Source: Desulfovibrio ferrophilus (GTDB taxonomy: Bacteria > Desulfobacterota > Desulfovibrionia > Desulfovibrionales > Desulfovibrionaceae). Taken from it: a stretch of DNA of 64,000 bases. The translations under genes and the position numbers were made by a program. Shown here one piece after another: positions 8,053 through 17,225 of the stretch (positions within the stretch are counted from its first letter, which is position 1; each line of letters starts with the position of its first letter). Below the pieces are notes generated by a model. That model made no database searches, was not told where the DNA came from, and saw nothing but the letters and a program-made list of their open reading frames with translations. The stretch is taken from positions 1,287,501-1,351,500 of the forward strand of contig NZ_AP017378.1 in assembly GCF_003966735.1 (NCBI RefSeq), written 5' to 3'.

Positions 8053-10299
8053 ATGAAACTCGAATTTAATCCCACCCGCGTGACCACTGAGGTCGGCGGC
8101 CATGAAATCATCATGGAAACCGGTAAGCTTGCCAAGCAGGCCGACGGTGCCATCTGGGTCCAGTCTGGCGGCACCGTAGTGCTCGTCACCGCCGTGACCC
8201 AGGTTCTGCCCGAAGACCGTGGCTTCTTCCCTCTGACCGTTGAGTACAAGGAACTGGCATACGCTGCTGGCCGCATCCCCGGAAGCTTCTTCCGCCGTGA
8301 GATCGGTCGCCCCTCCGAGCGTGAAGTTCTGGTCTGCCGTCTGATCGACCGTCCGCACCGCCCGCTGTTCCCCGAGGGATTCCGCGACGAAGTGCAGATC
8401 ATCGCCCAGGTGCACTCCGCTGACGACACCGTCAATCCTGACATGCTCGCCATCTGCGGTGCTTCCGCAGCCCTGCACATTTCCAAGATTCCGTTCATGG
8501 GCCCCATTGGTGCCGGCCGTATCGGCTACGTGAACAACGAGTTCATCTTCAACCCCAGCTACGAACAGGCCGCTATCAGCGAACTGAACATCGTTGTTGC
8601 TGGCACCAAGGACGCTGTCGTCATGGTGGAAGGTGAAGCCAAATTCGCCCCCGAATCCCTGATTGCCGATGCCATCGAATGGGGCCACGAGAAGATTCAG
8701 CCCATCCTGACCATGCAGGATGATCTGCGTGCCAAGATTGGTCAGCCCAAGCTTGAAGTCATCGCCCCGGTTGTGGACGAGGAAATCAAGGCTGCCGTCG
8801 AGGAAATCGCCACTCCCAAGCTCAAGGAAGCCCTATTCATCCCCACCAAGATGGAGCGCTACGCCGCCAAGGATGCCATCAAGGATGAAGTCAAAGCTGC
8901 CCTGGCCGAAAAGTTTGCCGATCAACCCGAGCGCCTCAAGGCCATCGGCGGCGTGCTCAAGGACATCACCAAAAAGATCGTCCGCACCAAGATCAAGGAA
9001 GACAAGACCCGCATCGATGGTCGTGATCTGACCACCGTGCGCCCCATCGGCATCGAAACCGGCCTGCTGCCCCGCACGCACGGCTCGGCTCTGTTCGCCC
9101 GTGGCGAAACCCAGGCCGTAGTTACCGCCACCCTCGGTTCCACCCGTGATGAGCAGCGTACCGACTCCCTGATTGGTGACGACATCAAGCGCTTCATGCT
9201 GCATTACAACTTCCCTCCCTACTGCGTGGGTGAGGCCAAGTTCATGCGCGGCCCCAGCCGTCGCGATATCGGTCACGGCACCCTGGCCCTGCGCGCCATC
9301 CAGCCGATCCTGCCCCCTCAGGACGAATTCCCCTTCACCCTGCGTGTGGTCTCCGAGGTCATGGAATCCAACGGTTCCTCCTCCATGGCTACTGTTTGTG
9401 GTGCTTCCCTGTCCCTGATGGATGCAGGTGTTCCCGTGACCAACGCCATTGCCGGTGTTGCCATGGGTCTGATCAAGGAAGGCGATGAGTACCTCGTGCT
9501 GACCGACATCCTTGGCGACGAGGATGCCCTCGGCGATATGGACTTCAAGGTGGCTGGTTCCAGCGAAGGCGTTACAGCCATTCAGATGGACATCAAGATC
9601 ACCGGCATCCCGTCCGACGTGCTGCGTAACGCCCTGGCCCAGGCCAAGGAAGGTCGCAACCACATCCTGGCCGAGATGAACGAGATCATTGCCGAGCCTC
9701 GCCCGCAGCTGTCCTCTCATGCTCCGCAGCTGGAGATCGTTACGGTTAACCCCGAGAAGATTCGCTCCGTCATCGGACCCGGTGGCAAGAACATCAAGGC
9801 CATTACCGCAGCAACTGCGGCGTCCATCGACATCGAAGACGATGGCCGCGTGTTCATCTTCGCCCCCAATGCGGAGTCCATGGCCATGGCCCGTGAAATG
9901 GTGCAGTACCATGACCAGACCGCTGAAGTGGGCAAGGACTATGAAGGCCGCGTGACCAAGGTCATCGACTGCGGTGCAGTGGTCGAGATCCTGCCCGGCC
10001 TCGACGGTTTGGTGCACATCTCTCAGCTGGCCGAAGAGCGTATCGAAAACGTCTCCGATGTGGTCAAGCTGGGTGATACCTGCAAGGTCAAGGTCCTTGA
10101 GGTCGAGGCCAATGGCCGCGTCCGCTTGTCCCGTAAGGCCGTGTTGCTCGAAGCCCGCGGCGAGACCATCGACCTGGCCACCTTCGACAAGCGTCCCCCC
10201 CGTGGCCCTCGCGGCGGAGGCCGTGACAGCCGTGATAATCGTGGCGGTCGTGGTGGAGATCGTGGTGGTCGCGGTGGCGATCGCGGCGGCAGACGCTAG
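8053..10299 (+). CDS. pnp: Polyribonucleotide nucleotidyltransferase (PNPase)
   Basis: PNPase (748 aa) is the phosphorolytic 3'-5' exoribonuclease of the degradosome. It has two RNase PH domains, the second with SEVMESNGSSSMATVCG and the metal-site region GDMDFKVAG. An all-helical linker lies between them. A KH domain (IRSVIGPGGKNIK, about residue 569) and an S1 domain (about 630-700) follow. The last 30 residues are an Arg/Gly/Asp tail with repeated GGRGGDR. That tail is longer and more RGG-like than in E. coli and may add RNA binding. The leader from 7914 to 8052 shows no other gene; the ATG has a GGACG-like site upstream. Confidence 0.98.
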   Translation: MKLEFNPTRVTTEVGGHEIIMETGKLAKQADGAIWVQSGGTVVLVTAVTQVLPEDRGFFPLTVEYKELAYAAGRIPGSFFRREIGRPSEREVLVCRLIDRPHRPLFPEGFRDEVQIIAQVHSADDTVNPDMLAICGASAALHISKIPFMGPIGAGRIGYVNNEFIFNPSYEQAAISELNIVVAGTKDAVVMVEGEAKFAPESLIADAIEWGHEKIQPILTMQDDLRAKIGQPKLEVIAPVVDEEIKAAVEEIATPKLKEALFIPTKMERYAAKDAIKDEVKAALAEKFADQPERLKAIGGVLKDITKKIVRTKIKEDKTRIDGRDLTTVRPIGIETGLLPRTHGSALFARGETQAVVTATLGSTRDEQRTDSLIGDDIKRFMLHYNFPPYCVGEAKFMRGPSRRDIGHGTLALRAIQPILPPQDEFPFTLRVVSEVMESNGSSSMATVCGASLSLMDAGVPVTNAIAGVAMGLIKEGDEYLVLTDILGDEDALGDMDFKVAGSSEGVTAIQMDIKITGIPSDVLRNALAQAKEGRNHILAEMNEIIAEPRPQLSSHAPQLEIVTVNPEKIRSVIGPGGKNIKAITAATAASIDIEDDGRVFIFAPNAESMAMAREMVQYHDQTAEVGKDYEGRVTKVIDCGAVVEILPGLDGLVHISQLAEERIENVSDVVKLGDTCKVKVLEVEANGRVRLSRKAVLLEARGETIDLATFDKRPPRGPRGGGRDSRDNRGGRGGDRGGRGGDRGGRR

Positions 10300-10321
10300 A
10301 CTAACCGATCAATAATTCAAC

Positions 10322-10356
10322 AAGGCCGGAAGCGACTCGTTCGCTTCCGGCCTTTT
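10322..10356 (+). terminator. Rho-independent terminator after pnp
   Basis: A 14-bp perfect stem, AAGGCCGGAAGCGA with TCGCTTCCGGCCTT, with a 5-base loop and T4 end, 22 bases after the pnp stop. It closes the rimP-pnp operon. Confidence 0.92.
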
Positions 10357-10371
10357 CTATTCCTCTGCCCA

Positions 10372-10410
10372 AAAGAAAGGCGGTGATGCATTGCATCACC
10401 GCCTTTCTTA
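10372..10410 (-). terminator. Terminator between pnp and the minus-strand lipoprotein gene
   Basis: A long inverted repeat, AAAGAAAGGCGGTGATGCA against TGCATCACCGCCTTTCTT, flanked by A-rich and T-rich ends, so it can work in both directions. It sits 20 bases after the stop of the minus-strand gene at 10430. Confidence 0.85.
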
Positions 10411-10429
10411 TTCAGCTTATCAGGAACTG

Positions 10430-11176
10430 CTATTTCTCAATCTTCGCCACATCCGATGCATCGATGGTGTAGCGCAAAATCTGCCCATCCACCCGCACGA
10501 CCAGCTTGATCACATCGATCCCGACCTTGGCAGGGAAATAGATGTAACCCACTTTGGTGTAATCGGCGGGGACGGGTTCGTTGGACCATCCATAATCGGA
10601 CAATTCCTTGCGCACGGCACGCTTAAGGTCCCGTTCCGAGCTCTGATAGGTCCCTGCCGCGCCACCGAGCACGGCACCACCAGCAGCACCGATGGCTGCA
10701 CCCTTCCAGATATTATCGCCACCACCGATGGTCCCGATCAGGGCACCAAGTCCGGCTCCAAGGAAAGCTCCCAGAGCTCCCGTGCGTGACGCATTGGACG
10801 TAGTCACCGAAAAACTCTCGGACGCAAAGACCAGGGCCGAGGCCTCATCCAGCGAATACGGCAGATACTCACCGTCGGAGCCAACTCCACGGACTTCTTC
10901 CACCTGCACCTCGGGGCTTTGCAGGCTCTTGTTCTTGAAGACCAGAAAAATTGGTTCCAGACCGGCTTCCGTATAATCCATACCCTGTCCGAAATGCTCA
11001 TAATGTACCGCTCCGATATCCCAGCGAGAGGTCTGCACGGCACCTGACACTTCAGCTGGATCAATCACCTTGCGCGGCTGCGGCAACGGTTTGGTCGCGG
11101 CACAGCCCAGAGACAACACAATCATAGTATTCATCAGTACAACGGAACAGATTCGCATCAAGCGTTGGGAAAACAT
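10430..11176 (-). CDS. Glycine-zipper outer-membrane lipoprotein, unknown function
   Basis: A 248-aa predicted lipoprotein. The signal peptide ends in the lipobox LSLGC, with the modified Cys at about residue 25. A soluble part follows, then a glycine-zipper membrane segment (about residues 133-175, with GAFLGAGLGALIGTIGGG and GAAIGAAGGAVLGGAAG). The basic C-terminal domain ends with a strand-rich segment. Glycine-zipper lipoproteins are found in Gram-negative outer membranes; this one has no specific name I recognise. A Shine-Dalgarno GGAGG lies just before the start. It is transcribed alone, or after the MEMO-like gene 18 bases upstream. Confidence 0.72.
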   Translation of the reverse strand: MFSQRLMRICSVVLMNTMIVLSLGCAATKPLPQPRKVIDPAEVSGAVQTSRWDIGAVHYEHFGQGMDYTEAGLEPIFLVFKNKSLQSPEVQVEEVRGVGSDGEYLPYSLDEASALVFASESFSVTTSNASRTGALGAFLGAGLGALIGTIGGGDNIWKGAAIGAAGGAVLGGAAGTYQSSERDLKRAVRKELSDYGWSNEPVPADYTKVGYIYFPAKVGIDVIKLVVRVDGQILRYTIDASDVAKIEK

Positions 11177-11194
11177 AGTGGCCTCCTTGATCTA

Positions 11195-12004
11195 TCAACT
11201 CACCAGGACGCCGGCATACCCAACGACCTGCTCATAATCTCCGCTCACAACACCGGAATTGGTATATTCCACCAGCTCGGCCCGAGACGCACCCAGTGCC
11301 TTGGCGACCATCAACCCCATGGTCATGGGCAGGACTCCACACATGGTGATATGCCTATCACGCACCTCACGAAACAAACGCTCCGGGTCAAGGTCAAGCA
11401 CGGCCTGCAAAGCCAGACCATCCAATTCTCTAGCTTGATCGGCACTCACAAAATGGCTCATGTCTGAGCTGACCACCACGGATACGGGATTTCCTCTCTT
11501 CTGTATCACTGCGGCCATGCCAGCGGCGACTTCCCGCAGCACATCCAGCCGGTGCTCGGCCACGGCAATGGGCACGCAGGTAGAAACCGGATTCAATGCG
11601 GCCAGAAACGGAACCACCACCTCAAGGGAATGTTCCATATCATGGGCTTTGGTATCCGCAGTCAGAGCCGGGATGTCCTCCAGCAGAGCCTGGGCAAACA
11701 TCTCTTCCACCCCAAGGCAACCTCCGGGATACAGCCACTTTCCATCCGGCCATACAGCCAGAGGCTCACCCTTTCCTGTGTGGTTGGGGCCAAGCAACAG
11801 CACTGTGGAAGCAAGATTGGCTGCCCCCAGCGTTTTGCCCGCCACCGCTCCGGAAAACATATAGCCTGCGTGGGGAACCATGGCTAGCAGCGTTGGTTGA
11901 ACACCGGGCACGTCCGCCGTGTTTAGGTAACCATTTACCTCAACACTGAGTTCAGCACCATCCGACGTATAGAAACGTCCGGCGACCACTGGCGATCTAT
12001 CCAT
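11195..12004 (-). CDS. MEMO1 family protein (AmmeMemoRadiSam system protein B)
   Basis: A 269-aa member of the MEMO1 family, with PHAGYMFSG (about residue 50), LLGPNHTG (about 75), EHSLEVVVPFL (about 127) and SSDMSHFV (about 185). These His/Asp positions line the putative metal site. The family resembles extradiol dioxygenases; bacterial members often sit beside a radical SAM and an AMMECR1 protein, neither of which is in view. The start at 12004 is chosen because GAGGAGG lies 6 bases upstream; a longer frame opens at 12049. Catalytic role unproven. Confidence 0.8.
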   Translation of the reverse strand: MDRSPVVAGRFYTSDGAELSVEVNGYLNTADVPGVQPTLLAMVPHAGYMFSGAVAGKTLGAANLASTVLLLGPNHTGKGEPLAVWPDGKWLYPGGCLGVEEMFAQALLEDIPALTADTKAHDMEHSLEVVVPFLAALNPVSTCVPIAVAEHRLDVLREVAAGMAAVIQKRGNPVSVVVSSDMSHFVSADQARELDGLALQAVLDLDPERLFREVRDRHITMCGVLPMTMGLMVAKALGASRAELVEYTNSGVVSGDYEQVVGYAGVLVS

Positions 12005-12111
12005 GTCGTCCTCCTCGCTGGGTACGAGCATACCATTGAGTATAAGCACGACCAGCGTTACGGCAAAGTAAATAATGATTCAGAAAGGTACGGGGAGACG
12101 CACGAAACGAG

Positions 12112-15100
12112 TTAGAGACCGTTGCTCTGCGGTGAATACTGTCGGGCTGCCTGTTCCAGGGATTCCATTTCCAGATCTGAGGTGGCCATGCGGCCATAGA
12201 GACTCCCAGGATCCTTCTTGGAAATATCACTCAGAATTGAGCGCCATTTGGCCGAATTACCACCCTTGCGGTACAAACCGGCCACACGATAGCGCAACGC
12301 GGGTAAGCCCGGATTGCCCTCGCCCATCTTCTTTTCGTATTCAGAGGCCCATTTGATGGACTCTCGATAACGCCCGGAGCGCTCGGTGACATCAATCAGG
12401 ATATTAAGGCATTCCAGAACCTTGGGAGTATCCTGCCCATCAGTCAGTAGAATTTCATAAGCCTCACCAGCATAGTCGTAGGCCTTGCGCAACTGTTTAT
12501 TGTCCAGGGCGTCCCGCGCCAGAAAGAAAATAGCGTAGGCACGCTGCCGGTCGTCGAGTTCGCGGTCATCTCCCAAAGCCTCCCAAAGGGGGCGACTATC
12601 GTCGAAACGTCCCAGATTCTCAAAGGCCAGAGCCTGGGCATAATTCAACTCGCGTTGATAATCCCGTCCAATCTCCCACTCCCTCACGCCTTCACCCACA
12701 TCCAGCACCCGTTCCCAGGCCTGGTTGTCCACAAAAATTGACAAGGCAAGGCTCATGGCCATTTCGGAATATTTGGGAACCTGCTCCTCATTCATGAAGG
12801 GCAGCACCAGTTCCAAAGCCGTACCCGGACGTTCACGCTTCCAGAAAGACAAGGCCAAGGCCAGTTTGGCCGAGGGATCGAGCTCCTTGCTCTTTTCGCG
12901 GATAAACCCATAGTCTTCCCACAGATTGACGATCTTGGGGAAGTTCTCATCCTGAACGAGCTGATCTACGATTCGACTGAACGCCTTCACTCCAACGCTG
13001 CGAGCGCGTTCCCTCAACTCACTTTCCGGAAACTTATTCTCAAATTCCATGACTGCGGCCATGGAATCCACGTACTTGTTATTCCAGAGCTGCCAGATGG
13101 CCATCTTGAGCTGCGCCAGGGGGGCAAGGGGACTGTCCGGATGCTCCTCCACGATCTGCTGATAGATCTGCGCCGGCTTCAGATTGAGGGGCCGATCAAA
13201 GATGGAGAACATCTGCTCCACGGTCGGCTCGTCGTAAACGCCCTCTTCGGCAAGACGCATCTTGGCAATGAGCCCGCCTTCCCGGTCCGGGAAATCAGTA
13301 ACGGCTTTTTCGTACAACTCGCGCGCAGCCCCATCACGGCCGGTCTTGATGTAAATATCACCGAGCTTTGCCAGGATGATATCCGATTCGTCACCGTTGG
13401 GATCGATATTGTAGTAGGTCCAATAATCGCTTTTGGCCTTGTCGTAGTCTTCAACGGAAAAGGCAGCGTCACCCAGCAGGCGCAAGAACGGGGGAAATTC
13501 TACATAGAACCGGGGCCAGCGCTTTTCGATATAGTCCACAATCTGAAAAGCCTGTTTGTCATATCCCAATTTACGCAGTGATCGCGCTAACCCGAGGGAG
13601 GCCTCGCGCACGAACTTGCTGTCCGGAAAGACCTGGACCAGATACTGAAATTCGTCGGCAGCCTTCTGATAGTCACCATTACGGTAATGATGGTCACCCC
13701 AGTAGTAGTAGGTCAGAGGAACGTTGGGATCACCCTTGAACTTGTCACGAAGGATACGGAAAAACGCCTCGGCTTCGGGGGTATTGCCCACCTTCAGATT
13801 GATCACTCCCCGCCTGAGCAAAGCTGCGGGAACCCGCCAGGAATCGAGGTTGAAGTTGACGGCTGCCTCATAGGCTCCATTGATGGGATCAAAATTCTCT
13901 TCGAGTTCGCCCTTGTGCTTGGCGTAAAGGGCATCGGCCTTCGTGTAGAGCGCTTCCTCGCGCATTCCTTCAGGCAGCTTGCGCTGACGCAACAGCGTAT
14001 CCAATTCCTGGATCGCGCCGTCATAGTTACCGGAGCCCATGGCGGACTGAGCCGCAAACAGGACCTCTTCCAAAGCCTCTTTGCGGACGACTTCAGCATC
14101 TGTCAGAGGTTTCTCGCCTTCGGTTTCGGTCACCTCCATCTCGGATTCCATGGCCGGTTCGCCAGCCTGATCGGAGGCCGGAACAACAGCTGGCACGGCG
14201 TCGGGCTGAGGTAAAGGAGCCTTTTCTGCAGCGCTGGGCAACGGCTGCTCGCCCTGAGGCGATACTGCAGCAGTATCGGTTGGGGGCTCGTCCTGATCTC
14301 CTATTTTCATGCGAACGCCACTGCCAGCCATGGGAATGGAATCAGCTTGCGGAGTCACGGCTGCGCCGCGAAACTTCGATTTTGGGGCTGTCTCGTCAAG
14401 CAGGTTCCTGACCATGCGTTTGACGATTTCCTGCTGACTGGGCCGAGGAGCAGTCACGACTTCCTTGTCCGAATCAGACTTTGGAGGCAACAGAGGTTCA
14501 GCTTCAACAGGCGTTACCGGTGCCTCAGGACGAGAAGGCGTAGAGGGTTCGACCACCACTTCGAAATCTTCAGGGGCCTCTTCACCCGGGCGAAGGACCC
14601 GCCCGCGGAACACATGTGGTAAGCGGATGACCGTACGCTTGCGGGGCGTCAAAGTCGTATCCGGCCTGGAATCACTCTTCATGCGCGGTCTGTCGGTCTG
14701 CTGTTCGACAGGCTCGGAAGGCTGTGAACTGGCAGCCTTCATCTCCTGTTGCGCGGAGGGCACATCCGGTTGAGGCTGCACATCCTCGGCTTGCTTTGCT
14801 TGCGCAGTTACAGAAGGAGCCACAGTCGGGGCCGGGCGCTCAGACTGCACCTTGACCGGTTCCGGCGCCTCAGGTTTGACGGCAGCTAAATCCTGCTCAA
14901 ACGGTACGACGGCCTCGGCTCGGGGAGGCTTGGCTGGAGTCTTAATCTCGGGTTTGGCTACTTCTCGTGTTTTGACTGCGACAGCCGGTGCAGCAGCCCC
15001 ACGTGCAGCCCGCGGTTTCCAGCGAGCTCCCAGAGGATCGGAAAAAACATCCAGAACCAGTTTCCCACGTTCATCCAGGGCAAAGGCCACGTAGCCAAAA

Positions 15101-15501
15101 GCAGAAGACTTCAGGTTGATCACCACGGCGTCATTGGAGGGACGAATGGTCGACACAAAGCGGGTTCCGGTCAGATCAGGAATGACACCTGCATTTCCCA
15201 AGGAACCACCCGGAACGCGAAGGGTCAGTTCACGCTGAGCAGTACGGGACACGGAATATTGGGGGATTTTGTTGCCATCAAAGGCAAAGACAAGCCGTTC
15301 CTTGTCAGGATGTCGGCCGAAGCTATAGACCACGGCTCCTGCAGGAGCAGCAAGGACGAGCGCCAGAATTCCCGTCACGAGCAAGAGGCAGGCGGACCTG
15401 CAAACATGAAGCGAGCTCACGGCATATCGCTCTGCAAGGAACGTGCTAGACACACGGCTTGCTTCGTTGCCCCACCGGCGCCGCCGCTCAGCCCACTGCA
15501 T
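12112..15501 (-). CDS. Very large secreted TPR protein with AMIN-like N-terminus
   Basis: About 1129 aa. A basic N-terminal stretch precedes one hydrophobic signal/anchor segment (SACLLLVTGILALVLAAPAGA). Next comes a beta-rich AMIN-like domain, a long Pro/Glu/Ala-rich linker (about residues 130-450), and TPR-type helical repeats from about 490 to the end, with phrases such as YYYWGDHHYRNGDYQKAADE. It is probably a periplasmic scaffold. It follows the sigma-54 activator gene by 40 bases on the same strand, close to a flagellar rod-like gene, so a role in flagellar or envelope assembly is possible but inferred. ATG 15501 has a weak AGGGG site; GTG 15420, nearer the hydrophobic segment, is an alternative. 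Confidence 0.7.
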   Translation of the reverse strand: MQWAERRRRWGNEASRVSSTFLAERYAVSSLHVCRSACLLLVTGILALVLAAPAGAVVYSFGRHPDKERLVFAFDGNKIPQYSVSRTAQRELTLRVPGGSLGNAGVIPDLTGTRFVSTIRPSNDAVVINLKSSAFGYVAFALDERGKLVLDVFSDPLGARWKPRAARGAAAPAVAVKTREVAKPEIKTPAKPPRAEAVVPFEQDLAAVKPEAPEPVKVQSERPAPTVAPSVTAQAKQAEDVQPQPDVPSAQQEMKAASSQPSEPVEQQTDRPRMKSDSRPDTTLTPRKRTVIRLPHVFRGRVLRPGEEAPEDFEVVVEPSTPSRPEAPVTPVEAEPLLPPKSDSDKEVVTAPRPSQQEIVKRMVRNLLDETAPKSKFRGAAVTPQADSIPMAGSGVRMKIGDQDEPPTDTAAVSPQGEQPLPSAAEKAPLPQPDAVPAVVPASDQAGEPAMESEMEVTETEGEKPLTDAEVVRKEALEEVLFAAQSAMGSGNYDGAIQELDTLLRQRKLPEGMREEALYTKADALYAKHKGELEENFDPINGAYEAAVNFNLDSWRVPAALLRRGVINLKVGNTPEAEAFFRILRDKFKGDPNVPLTYYYWGDHHYRNGDYQKAADEFQYLVQVFPDSKFVREASLGLARSLRKLGYDKQAFQIVDYIEKRWPRFYVEFPPFLRLLGDAAFSVEDYDKAKSDYWTYYNIDPNGDESDIILAKLGDIYIKTGRDGAARELYEKAVTDFPDREGGLIAKMRLAEEGVYDEPTVEQMFSIFDRPLNLKPAQIYQQIVEEHPDSPLAPLAQLKMAIWQLWNNKYVDSMAAVMEFENKFPESELRERARSVGVKAFSRIVDQLVQDENFPKIVNLWEDYGFIREKSKELDPSAKLALALSFWKRERPGTALELVLPFMNEEQVPKYSEMAMSLALSIFVDNQAWERVLDVGEGVREWEIGRDYQRELNYAQALAFENLGRFDDSRPLWEALGDDRELDDRQRAYAIFFLARDALDNKQLRKAYDYAGEAYEILLTDGQDTPKVLECLNILIDVTERSGRYRESIKWASEYEKKMGEGNPGLPALRYRVAGLYRKGGNSAKWRSILSDISKKDPGSLYGRMATSDLEMESLEQAARQYSPQSNGL

Positions 15502-15541
15502 GACGACGGATGCCCCTGTTCCCGGTGACGCCTCGAAAACG

Positions 15542-16546
15542 TTATTTGATGCCCTTTTTCTTGAGCTTCTCAATCAAAGTCGTGCGTTTGATGCCCAAAA
15601 TTTCAGCGGCCTGATTCTTCACACCCTTGGCCATGTCCAAAGCTTCTCGGAGAAGTCGTTCCTCGATTTCATCCAAAAAGCCCTTGAGGTCGTCGCCCCT
15701 GCCCTTCAAATCCCGTATCTCGGGCCAGACAAAGCCTGCTGGTGCCACAAAGACTGGTTTCTTGGGTTTCTCACCAAGGTTACCCCATATCTTTTCGGGA
15801 AGATCTTCGGGCGTGACCTGATCGCCATCACAGAGGATGGACATGCGCTCCATGAAGTTTTCAAGCTCCCGCACATTACCGGGCCACGAGTATCGCAGAA
15901 GCATGTCGCTGGCTTCCGCAGTCAGCACCAGGGTCTTGCGATCCTTGCCCGAGCAGAAGCCTTCCATGAAATATTCGGCCAGCAGCATGATATCATCCCC
16001 CCGGTTCCGCAAGGGAGGCAACTGCATGGGAATCACATTCAGACGGTAAAACAGATCCTCGCGGAAGACACCAGCTTCCACGTCCTTTTCAAGATCACGG
16101 TTGGTGGCTGCCACAACGCGCACATCAACTTTTTTGGTAACAGTGCCGCCGACGCGTTCAAATTCCTTCTCCTGCAGCACTCGCAGAATCTTGACCTGGA
16201 GTGAGAGATCAAGCTCGCCGATTTCGTCAAGAAAGATGGTTCCACCATCGGCCAGTTCAAAACGGCCAGGACGGGCTCGGATGGCGCTGGTGAACGCGCC
16301 CTTTTCATGACCGAAGAGTTCGGACTCCAGGAGCTCCTTGGGGATGGCCCCGCAGTTGATCGGCACAAACGGCTTGTCCGTACGCTTGGAGTTGGCATGC
16401 AGCGCCCGCACCAAGAGTTCTTTGCCCGTGCCGGACTCACCAGTGACGAGTACCGTGCTTTCCGTAGGGGCAACCTTGGCAAGGACTTTAAAGACCTCCA
16501 GCAGCGCAGGGCTTCTGCCAATGATTCCCCTGGTATCGATGTCCAT
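15542..16546 (-). CDS. Sigma-54-dependent activator lacking a receiver domain, GAFTSA variant
   Basis: A 334-aa protein made only of an AAA+ sigma-54-interaction domain and a C-terminal Fis-type helix-turn-helix. Visible motifs are Walker A GESGTGKE (about residue 36), [13 protein letters not shown] (loop 1, about 80), Walker B FLDEIGE (about 103), the arginine-finger region and [12 protein letters not shown] (sensor II). The DNA-binding helix is [18 protein letters not shown]. Loop 1 reads GAFTSA instead of GAFTGA. No sensory domain is present, as in some flagellar master regulators of the FlrA/FleQ or FlrC type; the flagellar neighbours support that role by inference. The GTG at 16552 overlaps the AGGAG site, so ATG 16546 is preferred. 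Confidence 0.85.
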   Translation of the reverse strand: MDIDTRGIIGRSPALLEVFKVLAKVAPTESTVLVTGESGTGKELLVRALHANSKRTDKPFVPINCGAIPKELLESELFGHEKGAFTSAIRARPGRFELADGGTIFLDEIGELDLSLQVKILRVLQEKEFERVGGTVTKKVDVRVVAATNRDLEKDVEAGVFREDLFYRLNVIPMQLPPLRNRGDDIMLLAEYFMEGFCSGKDRKTLVLTAEASDMLLRYSWPGNVRELENFMERMSILCDGDQVTPEDLPEKIWGNLGEKPKKPVFVAPAGFVWPEIRDLKGRGDDLKGFLDEIEERLLREALDMAKGVKNQAAEILGIKRTTLIEKLKKKGIK

Positions 16547-16592
16547 CATCACTCCTGGTGGGCGGATCGTTGGGGACGTGACTCCCGTCTAT

Positions 16593-16640
16593 TACATAAG
16601 ATACATGCTCTTGCTGTCAATTATCTGACAGATTGTCAAG
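16593..16640 (-). promoter_or_regulatory. Sigma-70-type promoter with repeated TGTCA half-sites upstream of the sigma-54 activator
   Basis: On the minus strand TTGACA (16615-16620) and TATGTA (16593-16598) are 16 bases apart. The -35 region is embedded in alternating half-sites: CTGTCA (16614-16619), TGACAG (16626-16631, perfect inverted pair with a 6-base spacer) and TGTCAA (16634-16639). This looks like an operator for a dimeric regulator, perhaps autoregulation. Inference from pattern only. Confidence 0.5.
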
Positions 16641-16724
16641 AAAACTTCTAGAATATTTTTTGCACCTTACTTCCCTGTACAGGAACAAGGCAATCATTAA
16701 TATCCACAACTCCTTGCTTTCAAA

Positions 16725-16752
16725 CAAAAAAACCGCGCCAGAGCGCGGTTTT
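16725..16752 (-). terminator. Terminator of the flagellar rod-like gene
   Basis: The stem AAAACCGCGC / GCGCGGTTTT with a 4-base loop ends in a T-run on the minus strand (A-run at 16725-16732). It lies 26 bases after the stop of the gene at 16778, whose transcription it ends. Confidence 0.88.
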
Positions 16753-16777
16753 CATAATTTATGAGCAAAAAAGAAAA

Positions 16778-17167
16778 TCAAACCATTTCATCCATGAACT
16801 GACCAATCATTTCGTCCTGAGTCCGAACCACCGCAGCATTGGCCTCAAAGGCACGTTGATTCATGATCATATTGACAGTCTCAGTGGCGATGTCCGTACC
16901 CGAAGCCTCGACCATTACGGAACTCTGTTCCATCAAGCCGGTAGCTTCATTCAACTCGGGACGAATGGTCTCCACAAGTGCTGCCTGAACATCCATCTCC
17001 TGAATGTCCTGCACGGCCACACCACCCATGTCCGGGCGTTCTTCAAGAATCACCCGCGAAGGGTTGAACTCCTCGGTATTCGCATTGGCGATGTTATTGG
17101 CGGTCACGGCCATGTCCACGGAAAACGCGTTCAGGGCCGAGAGCGCTGTATCCATGGTACTGACCAT
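16778..17167 (-). CDS. Flagellar basal-body rod FlgC-like protein
   Basis: A 129-aa protein with the N-terminal rod signature SVDMAVTANNIANANTEEF, typical of FlgB/FlgC/FlgG and hook proteins, and a C-terminal helix ETVNMIMNQRAFEANAAVVRTQDEM of the FlgBB_C type. These helices form the coiled core of the axial structure. It is short and stands apart from a canonical flgB-flgC-fliE cluster, so it may be an accessory paralogue. GGGAGG lies upstream of ATG 17167. Confidence 0.78.
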   Translation of the reverse strand: MVSTMDTALSALNAFSVDMAVTANNIANANTEEFNPSRVILEERPDMGGVAVQDIQEMDVQAALVETIRPELNEATGLMEQSSVMVEASGTDIATETVNMIMNQRAFEANAAVVRTQDEMIGQFMDEMV

Positions 17168-17225
17168 GGCCTCTCCCTCCCGTTGACCGCCCGAAGAAAT
17201 TCCGGCGGCCTACAGGACTATTGTC

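Noticed and set aside
7519-10017. Long minus-strand frames opposite rpsO and pnp
   Set aside because: They are complementary-strand shadows of S15 and PNPase and carry no recognisable domain.
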